Shown here: positions 1 through 7,399 of the stretch, in pieces | How the letters are laid out: each line of letters opens with the position of its first letter | Position numbering within the stretch: the stretch's first letter is position 1 | From: Candidatus Iainarchaeum sp. | GTDB taxonomy: Archaea > Iainarchaeota > Iainarchaeia > Iainarchaeales > JAFCCJ01 | NCBI GenBank assembly: GCA_017610305.1 | Contig: JAFCCJ010000003.1 | Span: forward strand, 1-44,471 | Length of the DNA: 44,471 nt | Reading direction: 5' to 3' | Made by a program: the position numbers and the translations under genes | The notes under the pieces: model-generated | Seen by the model: the letters and a program-made list of their open reading frames with translations, nothing else | Told to the model about the DNA's origin: nothing | Database searches by the model: none

Positions 1-1179
1 ACAGACTCCGGAACAGGTGCGTCCGGAATTGAAAAGGTTGCCTTCTACAGGAAAGAAGAGGATGCCTGGGTTGAGATTGGTGAGGGAATCGGCGAGGGCG
101 AAAGATATTCCCTTGACTGGAACACATTTAATGCCCCAAATGGCAGGTATTTATTTAAGGCAGAGGTTACTGACAAGGCGGGAAATTTAGATAGTGAGGA
201 ATTCCTGATTAATGTTGAAAATACAGAATTCATCAGGGCCCAGGCAGAAACGGCGATTTCTAATGCAGAATCAGACAGGAACGCCACAAATGAATTTGTC
301 ATGAATCTGGCAAACCAGAATATCGATTCCAACAAGCTGGCGGAATTTCTTTCATGGGCGGATTCAAATGTGCTAAAAGCTCAGGACCTTTATGAAAGGG
401 GTTTTTATTTTGAGCGGGCTAAGGACCACGCAGAAACAGCCACAGAAATGTACCTCGGGGCTAAAGAAAAAGTTAAGGCAGAGAGCTATAAAACCGTAAA
501 GAAGGTATTTGATGATGAGCAGCTTATTCAAGTGCTTAACTCTGCGGGGCTGCAAGAGCATCTGCAGGAAGATTCTGCGGCACTGATTAAGAGATTCCAT
601 GCGGAACGAAAAATGAGAGTCCTAAAAGTTACGGACTTTGGCGAAACATATTATCTTGCCAATATTGTAATTTCAATTGAAAACAACGACAGGGATGAAC
701 TTAACATAAATATAATAGAAATTATTCCCAAAGAAGTGGTAGAAAATATCGAAGCAATTGAAACAAGCACCCCCTTCGATGTGTTAAAAGGGGATCCGAT
801 AATTGTATTCTCTCCTGAAACTATTCTCTACGGCAAACAGGCGGAAATCAGTTATGGTTTTGGGGGAGTCATGGATAAAGCAGCAGCTGATGCCCTTATT
901 GCTAGAGAGCTTGCCGGCAAATACACCGCCCCACCGATCTTTCTTGACTCATCTATAGAGGTAACCCCGTCCACAATATCGGCACCGTTGTTTGACATAG
1001 ATCTTTCAGGGATTTTATCAGGAGCCGATCTAGGCATTGTACTTATTGCCGGCGTCGTTATCATAATTTTTGTGATTGTTGTGGTTGTGATTGTCGTTGC
1101 GCTGATTATAGGGATTTTCTTTTTCATGAAAAGCAGAAAGAACTCAAGGCAAAAGGATCTGAAAGACTTTTTAAGGTGA
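1..1179 (+). CDS. C-terminal part of a membrane-anchored surface protein with an Ig-like domain
   Basis: The reading frame is open from base 1, so the start lies outside the window; 392 residues are visible. The first ~65 residues look like a bacterial-type Ig-like domain (a VAFYRKE strand, an LDWNTF strand, an NGRYLFKAEVTDKAGN strand). A helical, charged stretch follows, then a beta-rich part, then one long hydrophobic helix at about residues 339-376 and a short basic cytoplasmic tail (KSRKNSRQKD). This reads as an extracellular protein with a C-terminal membrane anchor. The stop overlaps the GTG start of the prenyl synthase gene, so the two are probably translationally coupled. The function is unknown; surface adhesion or structure is inference. 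Confidence 0.8.
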   Translation, partial: TDSGTGASGIEKVAFYRKEEDAWVEIGEGIGEGERYSLDWNTFNAPNGRYLFKAEVTDKAGNLDSEEFLINVENTEFIRAQAETAISNAESDRNATNEFVMNLANQNIDSNKLAEFLSWADSNVLKAQDLYERGFYFERAKDHAETATEMYLGAKEKVKAESYKTVKKVFDDEQLIQVLNSAGLQEHLQEDSAALIKRFHAERKMRVLKVTDFGETYYLANIVISIENNDRDELNINIIEIIPKEVVENIEAIETSTPFDVLKGDPIIVFSPETILYGKQAEISYGFGGVMDKAAADALIARELAGKYTAPPIFLDSSIEVTPSTISAPLFDIDLSGILSGADLGIVLIAGVVIIIFVIVVVVIVVALIIGIFFFMKSRKNSRQKDLKDFLR

Positions 1180-2240
1180 AAATTTTGAGCCTTGACAAAT
1201 ATCTCAAAAAATCCGCCTCAACAACCGACAAGGCCATTGAAAAGGTACTGCCAAAAAAAGCAGGGAAGAAATGGCTTGAGCAGATTGTGGGCAAAACAAG
1301 ATTTCAACTGGATTCCAAGGCAATAAATAACTCTGTTTCAAAACCAATCTGGGACTTTCTAAAACGTGGCGGAAAGAGATGGAGGCCCGCACTAATGCTG
1401 CTTTCAATCGGGGCGGTTGGGGGGAAACCATCAAAATTCAGGGAGTTTACCGCAATTCCGGAACTAATCCATACCGGAACAATAATAGTTGATGATGTGG
1501 AGGACAACTCAACCATGAGGAGGGGAAAGCCCTGCCTGCACTGCCTTTATGGCACAGACCTTGCAATTAACGACGGAAATCTCCTTTATTTTCTCCCGCT
1601 TTCACTTGTTTACAAAAACAGCAAAATTCCAAACAAGACCAAGGCAAGCATTTATGATTTTTATGCCGAGGAACTGATGAAGCTTTCCCTTGGGCAGGCT
1701 CTTGACATTTATTGGCATCAGGGCCACGCGAAGAAAGTTACAGAAAGTCAATATATGCAGATGTGCGAATTCAAGACAGGAACCCTGGCGAGATTTTCCG
1801 CGAAGCTTGGCGCCCTGCTTGGTGGCGGGCGCGAAAGACAAATTACGGCTCTTGGAAACTTCGCGGCAATGATTGGCGTCGGTTTTCAGATTCAGGATGA
1901 TATTCTTAATATTGCCCCCTCCAAAGGCTGGGGAAAGGAGATTGGTGATGACATAAGCGAGGGCAAAAGAACATTACTGGTTCTTCACACACTGAAAAAG
2001 GCCGGCCCAAGAGACAGGAAAAGGCTCCTGAAAATACTGGATATGCAGACCAAAAACAGGAAACTTGTAAAAGAGGCAATTGCATTAATTAAAAAATATG
2101 GTTCAATTGATTACGCAAAAAAGAAAGCAAAAAAACTCGTAAAGGACAGCTGGGAAGAACTGGATTCTGTGCTAAAAGAAAGCAGTTACAAAAAAAGGCT
2201 TAAAGAATTTGCCGATTTTCTGATAGACCGGGAGATTTAA
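1176..2240 (+). CDS. Geranylgeranyl diphosphate synthase (trans-polyprenyl synthase family)
   Basis: It elongates allylic prenyl diphosphates with IPP, supplying the C20 chains of archaeal ether lipids. The 354-residue protein has the family motifs in order: GKRWRP (66-71), first Asp-rich motif DDVED (106-110) followed by MRRG, KTG (200-202), and second Asp-rich motif DDILN (241-245), then GDD and EGKRTL. The last Asp of the second motif is Asn here; the two leading Asp that bind Mg/IPP are kept. The start is GTG, overlapping the previous stop as GTGA. The N-terminal ~35 residues are longer than usual. A GGGP synthase at 21526 uses the expected product. The exact chain length made cannot be read from sequence. 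Confidence 0.9.
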   Translation: MKILSLDKYLKKSASTTDKAIEKVLPKKAGKKWLEQIVGKTRFQLDSKAINNSVSKPIWDFLKRGGKRWRPALMLLSIGAVGGKPSKFREFTAIPELIHTGTIIVDDVEDNSTMRRGKPCLHCLYGTDLAINDGNLLYFLPLSLVYKNSKIPNKTKASIYDFYAEELMKLSLGQALDIYWHQGHAKKVTESQYMQMCEFKTGTLARFSAKLGALLGGGRERQITALGNFAAMIGVGFQIQDDILNIAPSKGWGKEIGDDISEGKRTLLVLHTLKKAGPRDRKRLLKILDMQTKNRKLVKEAIALIKKYGSIDYAKKKAKKLVKDSWEELDSVLKESSYKKRLKEFADFLIDREI

Positions 2241-2250
2241 TTAAAATCCC

Positions 2251-2991
2251 CTAAGCATCCTCATATTCTTCCTCAATTTTATGGATGGTTACTCCCTTCT
2301 CACTAATTTCTATCGGGTGCAAGTCCTCTGAGTGATGTGTTGCTCTCATTTTTCTGATGTGCATGGTTCTGTTGGACTGTGTCCCAATACCCATGTAATG
2401 CAGAACAATCACGCCATCAACAACATATTCCTCCACACCATACTTCCCATACTTATTAGCGCCCTCCTGAATCTCAGAGGTAAGTATTGAGGTAACGCCA
2501 ATACGCATAAGCAAATAACTGAGTTTTAAAATGGCCTTCCTTATCTCGTTTGAATTTTCAAAGTTGAAACCAAGTGCAGGAATTGAATCAATAACAACCC
2601 TCTTTGCCCCAATCCTTTTTGTCACATGCATTATTTCCAGGAGCAGTTTATCAAGGTCAAAGCCTGTTGCAGGCATTGAAAATTCTTCCTCCGAAGGAAT
2701 TCCGATCTTTGCAATGCTCCCATCAATAATCTGAAGCATATTTTCCTCTTCAAGCTTTCTCAAATCCCAGCCAAATCTGGTTACGTCCTGCCTTATGAGG
2801 TCAGGCCTCTCATCTAAAGTTACATAAACCCCTGGCTCAGAAAACATCTTTGCCCCGTTGTAAAGATACTGCATTGAAAGAATGGTCTTCCCTGTTCCGC
2901 AGGCACCGGAAACAAGAATGGTTCTCCCCTCAGGAAAACCCCCCTCCATTAGTTCATCCAAGCCCTTAATGCCTGTAGCTATCCTTTTCAA
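2251..2991 (-). CDS. Single-domain KaiC-like RecA-family ATPase
   Basis: The product is a 246-residue RecA/KaiC-fold ATPase of the kind common in archaea. It begins KRIATGIKGLDEL, has Walker A GACGTGKT (29-36), a downstream DERPD acidic segment, and Walker B ending RVVIDS. I chose the TTG at 2989-2991 because a GGTGAT Shine-Dalgarno lies just before it and the resulting N-terminus matches the family; upstream TTG and GTG codons in frame fall in or before the Shine-Dalgarno. There is only one KaiC domain, so this is not a clock protein. Such proteins are thought to act in signalling or motility regulation, but no partner is visible. The promoter diverges from the CARDB/ABC operon. Confidence 0.85.
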   Translation of the reverse strand: MKRIATGIKGLDELMEGGFPEGRTILVSGACGTGKTILSMQYLYNGAKMFSEPGVYVTLDERPDLIRQDVTRFGWDLRKLEEENMLQIIDGSIAKIGIPSEEEFSMPATGFDLDKLLLEIMHVTKRIGAKRVVIDSIPALGFNFENSNEIRKAILKLSYLLMRIGVTSILTSEIQEGANKYGKYGVEEYVVDGVIVLHYMGIGTQSNRTMHIRKMRATHHSEDLHPIEISEKGVTIHKIEEEYEDA

Positions 2992-3023
2992 AAAAATCAC
3001 CAAAATAAATTAACACTAACTAC

Positions 3024-3031
3024 TATTTATA
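3024..3031 (-). promoter_or_regulatory. TATA box of the KaiC-like gene
   Basis: TATAAATA on the minus strand lies 33 nt before the TTG start at 2991, which leaves a short leader containing the GGTGAT Shine-Dalgarno. Confidence 0.6.
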
Positions 3032-3119
3032 CCTAATTGATGGGTGAATTGTTCCCGTAATTCAAGTTTAACAGGGTAAAAACAAAAAACAGCAGAATTA
3101 ATTACGAAAAGAATCACAA

Positions 3120-3127
3120 TTATAAAT
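3120..3127 (+). promoter_or_regulatory. TATA box of the CARDB/ABC-exporter operon
   Basis: TTATAAAT sits about 44 nt before the ATG at 3171. A GTGAGGTG Shine-Dalgarno lies at 3155-3162, giving a leader of roughly 20 nt. Confidence 0.6.
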
Positions 3128-3170
3128 CTTTAGATGTTATTAATATGCGGTCATGTGAGGTGCGTATGCG

Positions 3171-4406
3171 ATGAATAAAAAGATTTTAATTTTGTTTTCA
3201 ATTTTGCTGCTTTCGGTGGCGGTTTCAGGGGCGGACATTGACCGCTTGCTTAAGGTAAATAATGATTATTCCTATTCTCCCTCAAACCCCTATGTCGGGG
3301 ATGTTATAACGCTAAATGCCTCAATTGAGAATGTCGGCAACAGAAACGCCGCAACCGGTATAAAGGCCGAACTCTTCCTTAACGGCAATTACTTTGAGTC
3401 GATTGATATTGTGGAGGAAATAGAAAGCATCCCCCCAGGCCAGACAGCCCCAATATTTTTCCAGTATAAAATTAAGGATAACGCCTATACCGGAATTTAC
3501 AAATACAACATAAACCTTAGCTTTTTCAATGGTCAGCAGGACATAGAATACACCTACGACCTAAATCTCTTTGTGACAGAATGTTATGTCCTCGATATTG
3601 AAAATATTTCGCTTGACAATTACGCCCCGCACATAGGGGAGAGGTTCAATGTTAGTGCAAAGGTGAAAAATACCTGCTTCAACAATGTTCGCGACGTTAT
3701 CGTTGAGCTTGAACCCGTGACAAATTCAACTTTCGACCCATTTATCCTGCGCTCAAGTTCAACAATCAGACTCCCATTAATAGGGCCAGGGGAATCCAAG
3801 CAGGTTTCATTCTCCCTTCAGCCAGGCGAGAACACAGATCCCGGGCTGTATGTTTTCAGCATAGGCGCAAATTGCGTTGACTGCACACAGGTTTATTCAA
3901 ACAATTTCTCCTTTGAGGCAAAAGGCGAGCCAGCCCTCATCTTCTCAGGGATAGAGATTTCGGTGAACAGCCCGCTTGGGGACAAAAGAATAATGCAGGG
4001 AATGCCCTTTTCACTTTCAGTCCAACTGGACAATATTGGCACAGAAACCGCGAAAAAAATTGCAGTGAACATAGATGTTGATGGCGGCATAACAGGCGTA
4101 ACAGAATCATATATTGGAAACCTTGATGAAGACGATTCAGGGGCGGCAATATTTGACCTTGACACCTCCCTGTTTGCAGAATCAGGGGAGCATGTGGCAA
4201 CCATAACTGTTTCATACCTTGATGAAATGGGCGAACCACAGGAATTCTCCCAACCATATACAATTTATGTGGCTGAGCAGCCGCCAACCTCCCCGCTAAT
4301 ATGGATTTTAATCCTTATTTTGTTAATTGTTGTGTTGGTGATAGCCTACTTCATAATCAAGATGGTTCTGAGGCAGCTGGCAATAATTAAGTCACAGTCG
4401 CGATGA
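3171..4406 (+). CDS. Secreted CARDB-type repeat protein with C-terminal membrane anchor
   Basis: The 411-residue protein has a signal peptide (about 1-20, basic start then a hydrophobic core ending SVAVSGA). About three beta-sandwich repeats resembling CARDB/COG1361 S-layer domains follow, with recurring segments such as LNASIENVGNRNA, VSAKVKNTC and LSVQLDNIGTETA. A C-terminal hydrophobic helix spans about 372-397 with a short basic tail. It is the first gene of an operon with two FtsX-type permeases and an ATPase, and its stop overlaps the next start by 4 nt. Its location outside the membrane and this coupling suggest that it is the external subunit of the exporter. That role is inference. 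Confidence 0.8.
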   Translation: MNKKILILFSILLLSVAVSGADIDRLLKVNNDYSYSPSNPYVGDVITLNASIENVGNRNAATGIKAELFLNGNYFESIDIVEEIESIPPGQTAPIFFQYKIKDNAYTGIYKYNINLSFFNGQQDIEYTYDLNLFVTECYVLDIENISLDNYAPHIGERFNVSAKVKNTCFNNVRDVIVELEPVTNSTFDPFILRSSSTIRLPLIGPGESKQVSFSLQPGENTDPGLYVFSIGANCVDCTQVYSNNFSFEAKGEPALIFSGIEISVNSPLGDKRIMQGMPFSLSVQLDNIGTETAKKIAVNIDVDGGITGVTESYIGNLDEDDSGAAIFDLDTSLFAESGEHVATITVSYLDEMGEPQEFSQPYTIYVAEQPPTSPLIWILILILLIVVLVIAYFIIKMVLRQLAIIKSQSR

Positions 4407-5539
4407 TTAAATTATCATTCCTTAACCTGTTCAGGAGAAAGAGCAGGACCTTTCTTACCCTGCTTGCAATAGCGGTAGGTGTGGCATCAATAATTGTCCT
4501 GGTTTCCCTTGTGGACGGGGTTGTTGCTGACTTTACCGAAGTTTTTGAGCAGTTTCAGGGGCTCATAGTTCTGGAAAAAGGCGCTGCTGATGTTCCCTTC
4601 TCCAAACTTGACCGTTCCTTTGAGCATAAGCTGGAAAAAATAAATGGCGTGAAAGTTGCAATACCTGAAATATGGGTCCTGCCTAATAAAATTGATGGCC
4701 AAATACCAGAATTTTCCCTTGCAACAGTCATGGTTTATGGCCTGGACCTGGATAAATATCATGTTTCCTCAGGGTCTGGCTGGATTGCAGAGGTCGAGAA
4801 AGGCAGTTTTATAAGAAACAGCGACACCGATAGCGTTGTAATTGGAAAAAAAATTGCAGAGGATTATGATAAGTTTGTAGGTTCTGTACTTGACATAGAC
4901 GGTAAAAAATATAGGGTAAAGGGTATTTTTGCCGGGCAATCAGAATTCATTGAAGGGGTAATTGTAATGCCGCTTGAAGCCGCCCGCGAATTGGCTGATT
5001 TGGATGCGGATAAGGTAAACAGCTTTACAGTAGGCCTTACTGACCCGAGCAAAGATAAGCAGATTGCGGAACAAATAGAATTCATTTATAGTGATGATTT
5101 GCAGGCGCTTTCAATGTCACAATACTCTGAGCAGTTTGGCGAGATCTTTGGGAGTTTAAGGCTGCTGGTATGGGCAATAGCCGCAATAGCGGCAGTTGTT
5201 GCAGGAGTCGGCATAATAAACACGATTCTCATGAGCATTTTAGACCGCACTGCGGAAATCGGCACATTAAAGGCAACTGGATGGACCAATGAAAATGTTT
5301 TCATGATGATAATGTATGAGGCACTTTCAATAGGCATTTTAGGGGGAATAATTGGCCTGATTTTAGGATTTATGGTTGACCTGTTTTTGGCATCTATTTT
5401 AAACATAAATTTCCTGATTACAGTCCCCCTTCTGTTGCAGGCCTTTTTGTTTGCATTGTTTATAGGCCTTATTGCGGGAATTTATCCCGCTTATAGGGCA
5501 GTAAAACTTGATCCAATAGAAGCTATAAGGAGTGGTTGA
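4403..5539 (+). CDS. ABC transporter permease, MacB/FtsX type (first copy)
   Basis: The 378-residue membrane subunit has the MacB/FtsX layout: an N-terminal transmembrane helix after a short basic start (about 17-38), a large extracytoplasmic domain (about 40-240), then three C-terminal helices beginning with AIAAIAAVVAGVGIINT. It ends with the usual AGIYPAYRAVKLDPIEAIRSG motif that docks to the ATPase. It overlaps the CARDB gene by ATGA and is followed directly by the ATPase gene. It probably pairs with the second permease (6248-7399) as a heterodimer. Family members move lipids, lipoproteins or peptides, or transmit mechanical signals; the substrate here is unknown. Confidence 0.9.
   Translation: MIKLSFLNLFRRKSRTFLTLLAIAVGVASIIVLVSLVDGVVADFTEVFEQFQGLIVLEKGAADVPFSKLDRSFEHKLEKINGVKVAIPEIWVLPNKIDGQIPEFSLATVMVYGLDLDKYHVSSGSGWIAEVEKGSFIRNSDTDSVVIGKKIAEDYDKFVGSVLDIDGKKYRVKGIFAGQSEFIEGVIVMPLEAARELADLDADKVNSFTVGLTDPSKDKQIAEQIEFIYSDDLQALSMSQYSEQFGEIFGSLRLLVWAIAAIAAVVAGVGIINTILMSILDRTAEIGTLKATGWTNENVFMMIMYEALSIGILGGIIGLILGFMVDLFLASILNINFLITVPLLLQAFLFALFIGLIAGIYPAYRAVKLDPIEAIRSG
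5172..5223 (+). repeat. 52-bp exact repeat, copy 1 (inside permease 1)
   Basis: This stretch, coding for the start of the second membrane helix, is identical in every base to 7017-7068 in the second permease. The flanks diverge at once on both sides. Confidence 0.9.
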
Positions 5540-5540
5540 A

Positions 5541-6233
5541 ATGATTGTTGCTGAAAATGTCACCAAAGAATACAAAATGGGCGAGGTAATTGTCCGTGCC
5601 TTGGCAGGGGTTTCAATTAAAATTGAAGAGGGGGATTTTGTAGTTATAGTTGGCCCAAGCGGTTCTGGAAAGAGCACATTAATGCACATACTTGGCGCAT
5701 TAGATAAACCAACTGCGGGAAAGGTATTAATTGACGGGGAAGACATTTCTGAAATGGATGATTGGGAGCTTGCAATGCTGAGAAGGAAGAAGATTGGCTT
5801 TATTTTCCAGAATTTCAATCTAATTCCCACACTTAATGCACTTGAAAATGTGGTAATTCCAACAGAACCCCTACCCGGAGATAAAACAAAATATGACCAG
5901 AGAGGAATTGAGCTCCTGAAAATGCTTGGCCTGGGCGATCGCCTATTGCACAAACCAAGTGAACTCAGTGGCGGTCAAAGGCAAAGGGTTTCTATTGCAA
6001 GATCCCTGATAAATAATCCTGAAGTGATTTTTGCCGATGAGCCCACAGGAAACCTCGATACCGTAACCGGCAACCACATAGTTGAAATAATGAGAAAACT
6101 CAATAAGGAAGAAAAAAAGACATTTGTAATAGTAACCCATGACCAAAGCCTTTTGGATTATGCAAACAAGCAGGTTTTCATCAGGGATGGAAAGATCGAG
6201 AAACAAACAAAAAAGAAAATAATTAAGAACTAG
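5541..6233 (+). CDS. ABC transporter ATP-binding protein, LolD/MacB type
   Basis: The 230-residue ATPase subunit shows Walker A GPSGSGKST, a Q-loop (GFIFQNFNLIP), signature ELSGGQRQRVSIARSL, Walker B VIFADEPTGNLD and H-loop VTHD, all in the order and spacing of the LolD/MacB/FtsE group. I chose ATG at 5541, with the AGGAG Shine-Dalgarno 8 nt before it; an in-frame GTG at 5532 would add three residues. It lies between the two permeases, overlapping the first one's end only if the GTG is used. It should power the exporter made of the two permeases. Confidence 0.92.
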   Translation: MIVAENVTKEYKMGEVIVRALAGVSIKIEEGDFVVIVGPSGSGKSTLMHILGALDKPTAGKVLIDGEDISEMDDWELAMLRRKKIGFIFQNFNLIPTLNALENVVIPTEPLPGDKTKYDQRGIELLKMLGLGDRLLHKPSELSGGQRQRVSIARSLINNPEVIFADEPTGNLDTVTGNHIVEIMRKLNKEEKKTFVIVTHDQSLLDYANKQVFIRDGKIEKQTKKKIIKN

Positions 6234-6247
6234 ATTAGGTGAAGAAT

Positions 6248-7399
6248 ATGCTGGGAATAGCTTTTTCAAATATAACAAAAAGCAAGACACGCACACTTCT
6301 CTCACTCATTGGAATCATTATCGGAGTGGCGGCAATCATTATAATGGTTGCAACAGTGCAAGGCCAGCTTGAAGAGGTTCAGGAGGCAATCTCCAATGTG
6401 CAGGGCATTAGAATTGCGCCGGCAAATCTCCTTCAAGCTTTTGTGCCAAGCATGGATATTGAATGGGTCGATAAGCTTGAATCAATAAGGGGCGTTAAGG
6501 TGGCGGTTCCTATTATTTCTGGAATGTTGACCTCAGTAGACGGCAAAGACCTAATGTTAATGCCGCTCAAGTTTATTGCTCCAGACCCTTACAGGCTTTC
6601 AAAGGCAGGTGATGTAGGAATCGGCGGAGAGGTTCCAAGAAATCAGGGAAGGATGCTGGAAGCAGGGGATACAGGCGTGGCAGTAATAGGTTCTGTCATA
6701 GCTGATGATTATGGTAAATCTGTTGGAAGCACGATAAAGCTCCAGGAAACAAAATTCCGGGTTATAGGCATATTTTCTTCAGGCTCTGCCCTTTTGGACA
6801 CCCTTATTCTGATAAGTTTGGAAGACGGCAGGGAACTTTTGAAGGGGGATAATGACAAGGTAAGTGCCTTTGTGGTTGCTGCAAATAATCCTGAGGAAGA
6901 GTCAAAAGTAGCAAGGCTAATAGAGTTCAGGTATGGGGAGGAGGTTACTGCAATTCAGACCAACAGCCTTGCAGACCAGTTTGGCGAATTTATTCTTATT
7001 TTTGAGGCATTGGTTGGGGCAATAGCCGCAATAGCGGCAGTTGTTGCAGGAGTCGGCATAATAAACACAATGCTGATGAGTGTTGTTGAAAGATTTAAGG
7101 AGATTGGTGCCCTGAAGGCAACAGGCTGGAGCAACGATAATATTTTGAAAATGGTTCTCTATGAATCAATTTTGATTTCCATTTTAGGGGGGCTAATCGG
7201 AGCCATAATTGGCGTTTCAATTTCAATTTTGATTGATGTTGGTTTTGGGCTTAGAGTTTCTTTCACCTTGGTTGGGGTGCCTTATTTATTGGTTGTAATT
7301 GCATTTCTTTTTGCGGTTTTCATTGGCCTTATTGCAGGCTTATATCCGGCATGGATTGCATCGAAAATGGACCCAATTGACGCATTGAGGGCAGAATAA
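6248..7399 (+). CDS. ABC transporter permease, MacB/FtsX type (second copy)
   Basis: The 383-residue permease has the same layout as the first copy: an N-terminal helix (about 14-34), a large external domain, three C-terminal helices and an ending AGLYPAWIASKMDPIDALRAE. I chose ATG at 6248 with AGGTG 6 nt before it over GTG at 6239. The external domains of the two permeases have diverged, but one 52-bp block (7017-7068) is identical, which points to gene conversion or very strong constraint. No separate membrane-fusion protein is present; the CARDB protein may take that place. The gene ends where relA, on the other strand, ends, with no gap. Confidence 0.9.
   Translation: MLGIAFSNITKSKTRTLLSLIGIIIGVAAIIIMVATVQGQLEEVQEAISNVQGIRIAPANLLQAFVPSMDIEWVDKLESIRGVKVAVPIISGMLTSVDGKDLMLMPLKFIAPDPYRLSKAGDVGIGGEVPRNQGRMLEAGDTGVAVIGSVIADDYGKSVGSTIKLQETKFRVIGIFSSGSALLDTLILISLEDGRELLKGDNDKVSAFVVAANNPEEESKVARLIEFRYGEEVTAIQTNSLADQFGEFILIFEALVGAIAAIAAVVAGVGIINTMLMSVVERFKEIGALKATGWSNDNILKMVLYESILISILGGLIGAIIGVSISILIDVGFGLRVSFTLVGVPYLLVVIAFLFAVFIGLIAGLYPAWIASKMDPIDALRAE
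7017..7068 (+). repeat. 52-bp exact repeat, copy 2 (inside permease 2)
   Basis: Identical to 5172-5223. It encodes the AIAAIAAVVAGVGIINT helix segment. Confidence 0.9.

Noticed and set aside
2251-2991. KaiC circadian clock protein
   Set aside because: Only one RecA-type domain is present, no KaiA or KaiB gene is seen, and single-domain KaiC-like ATPases are common in archaea with other roles.
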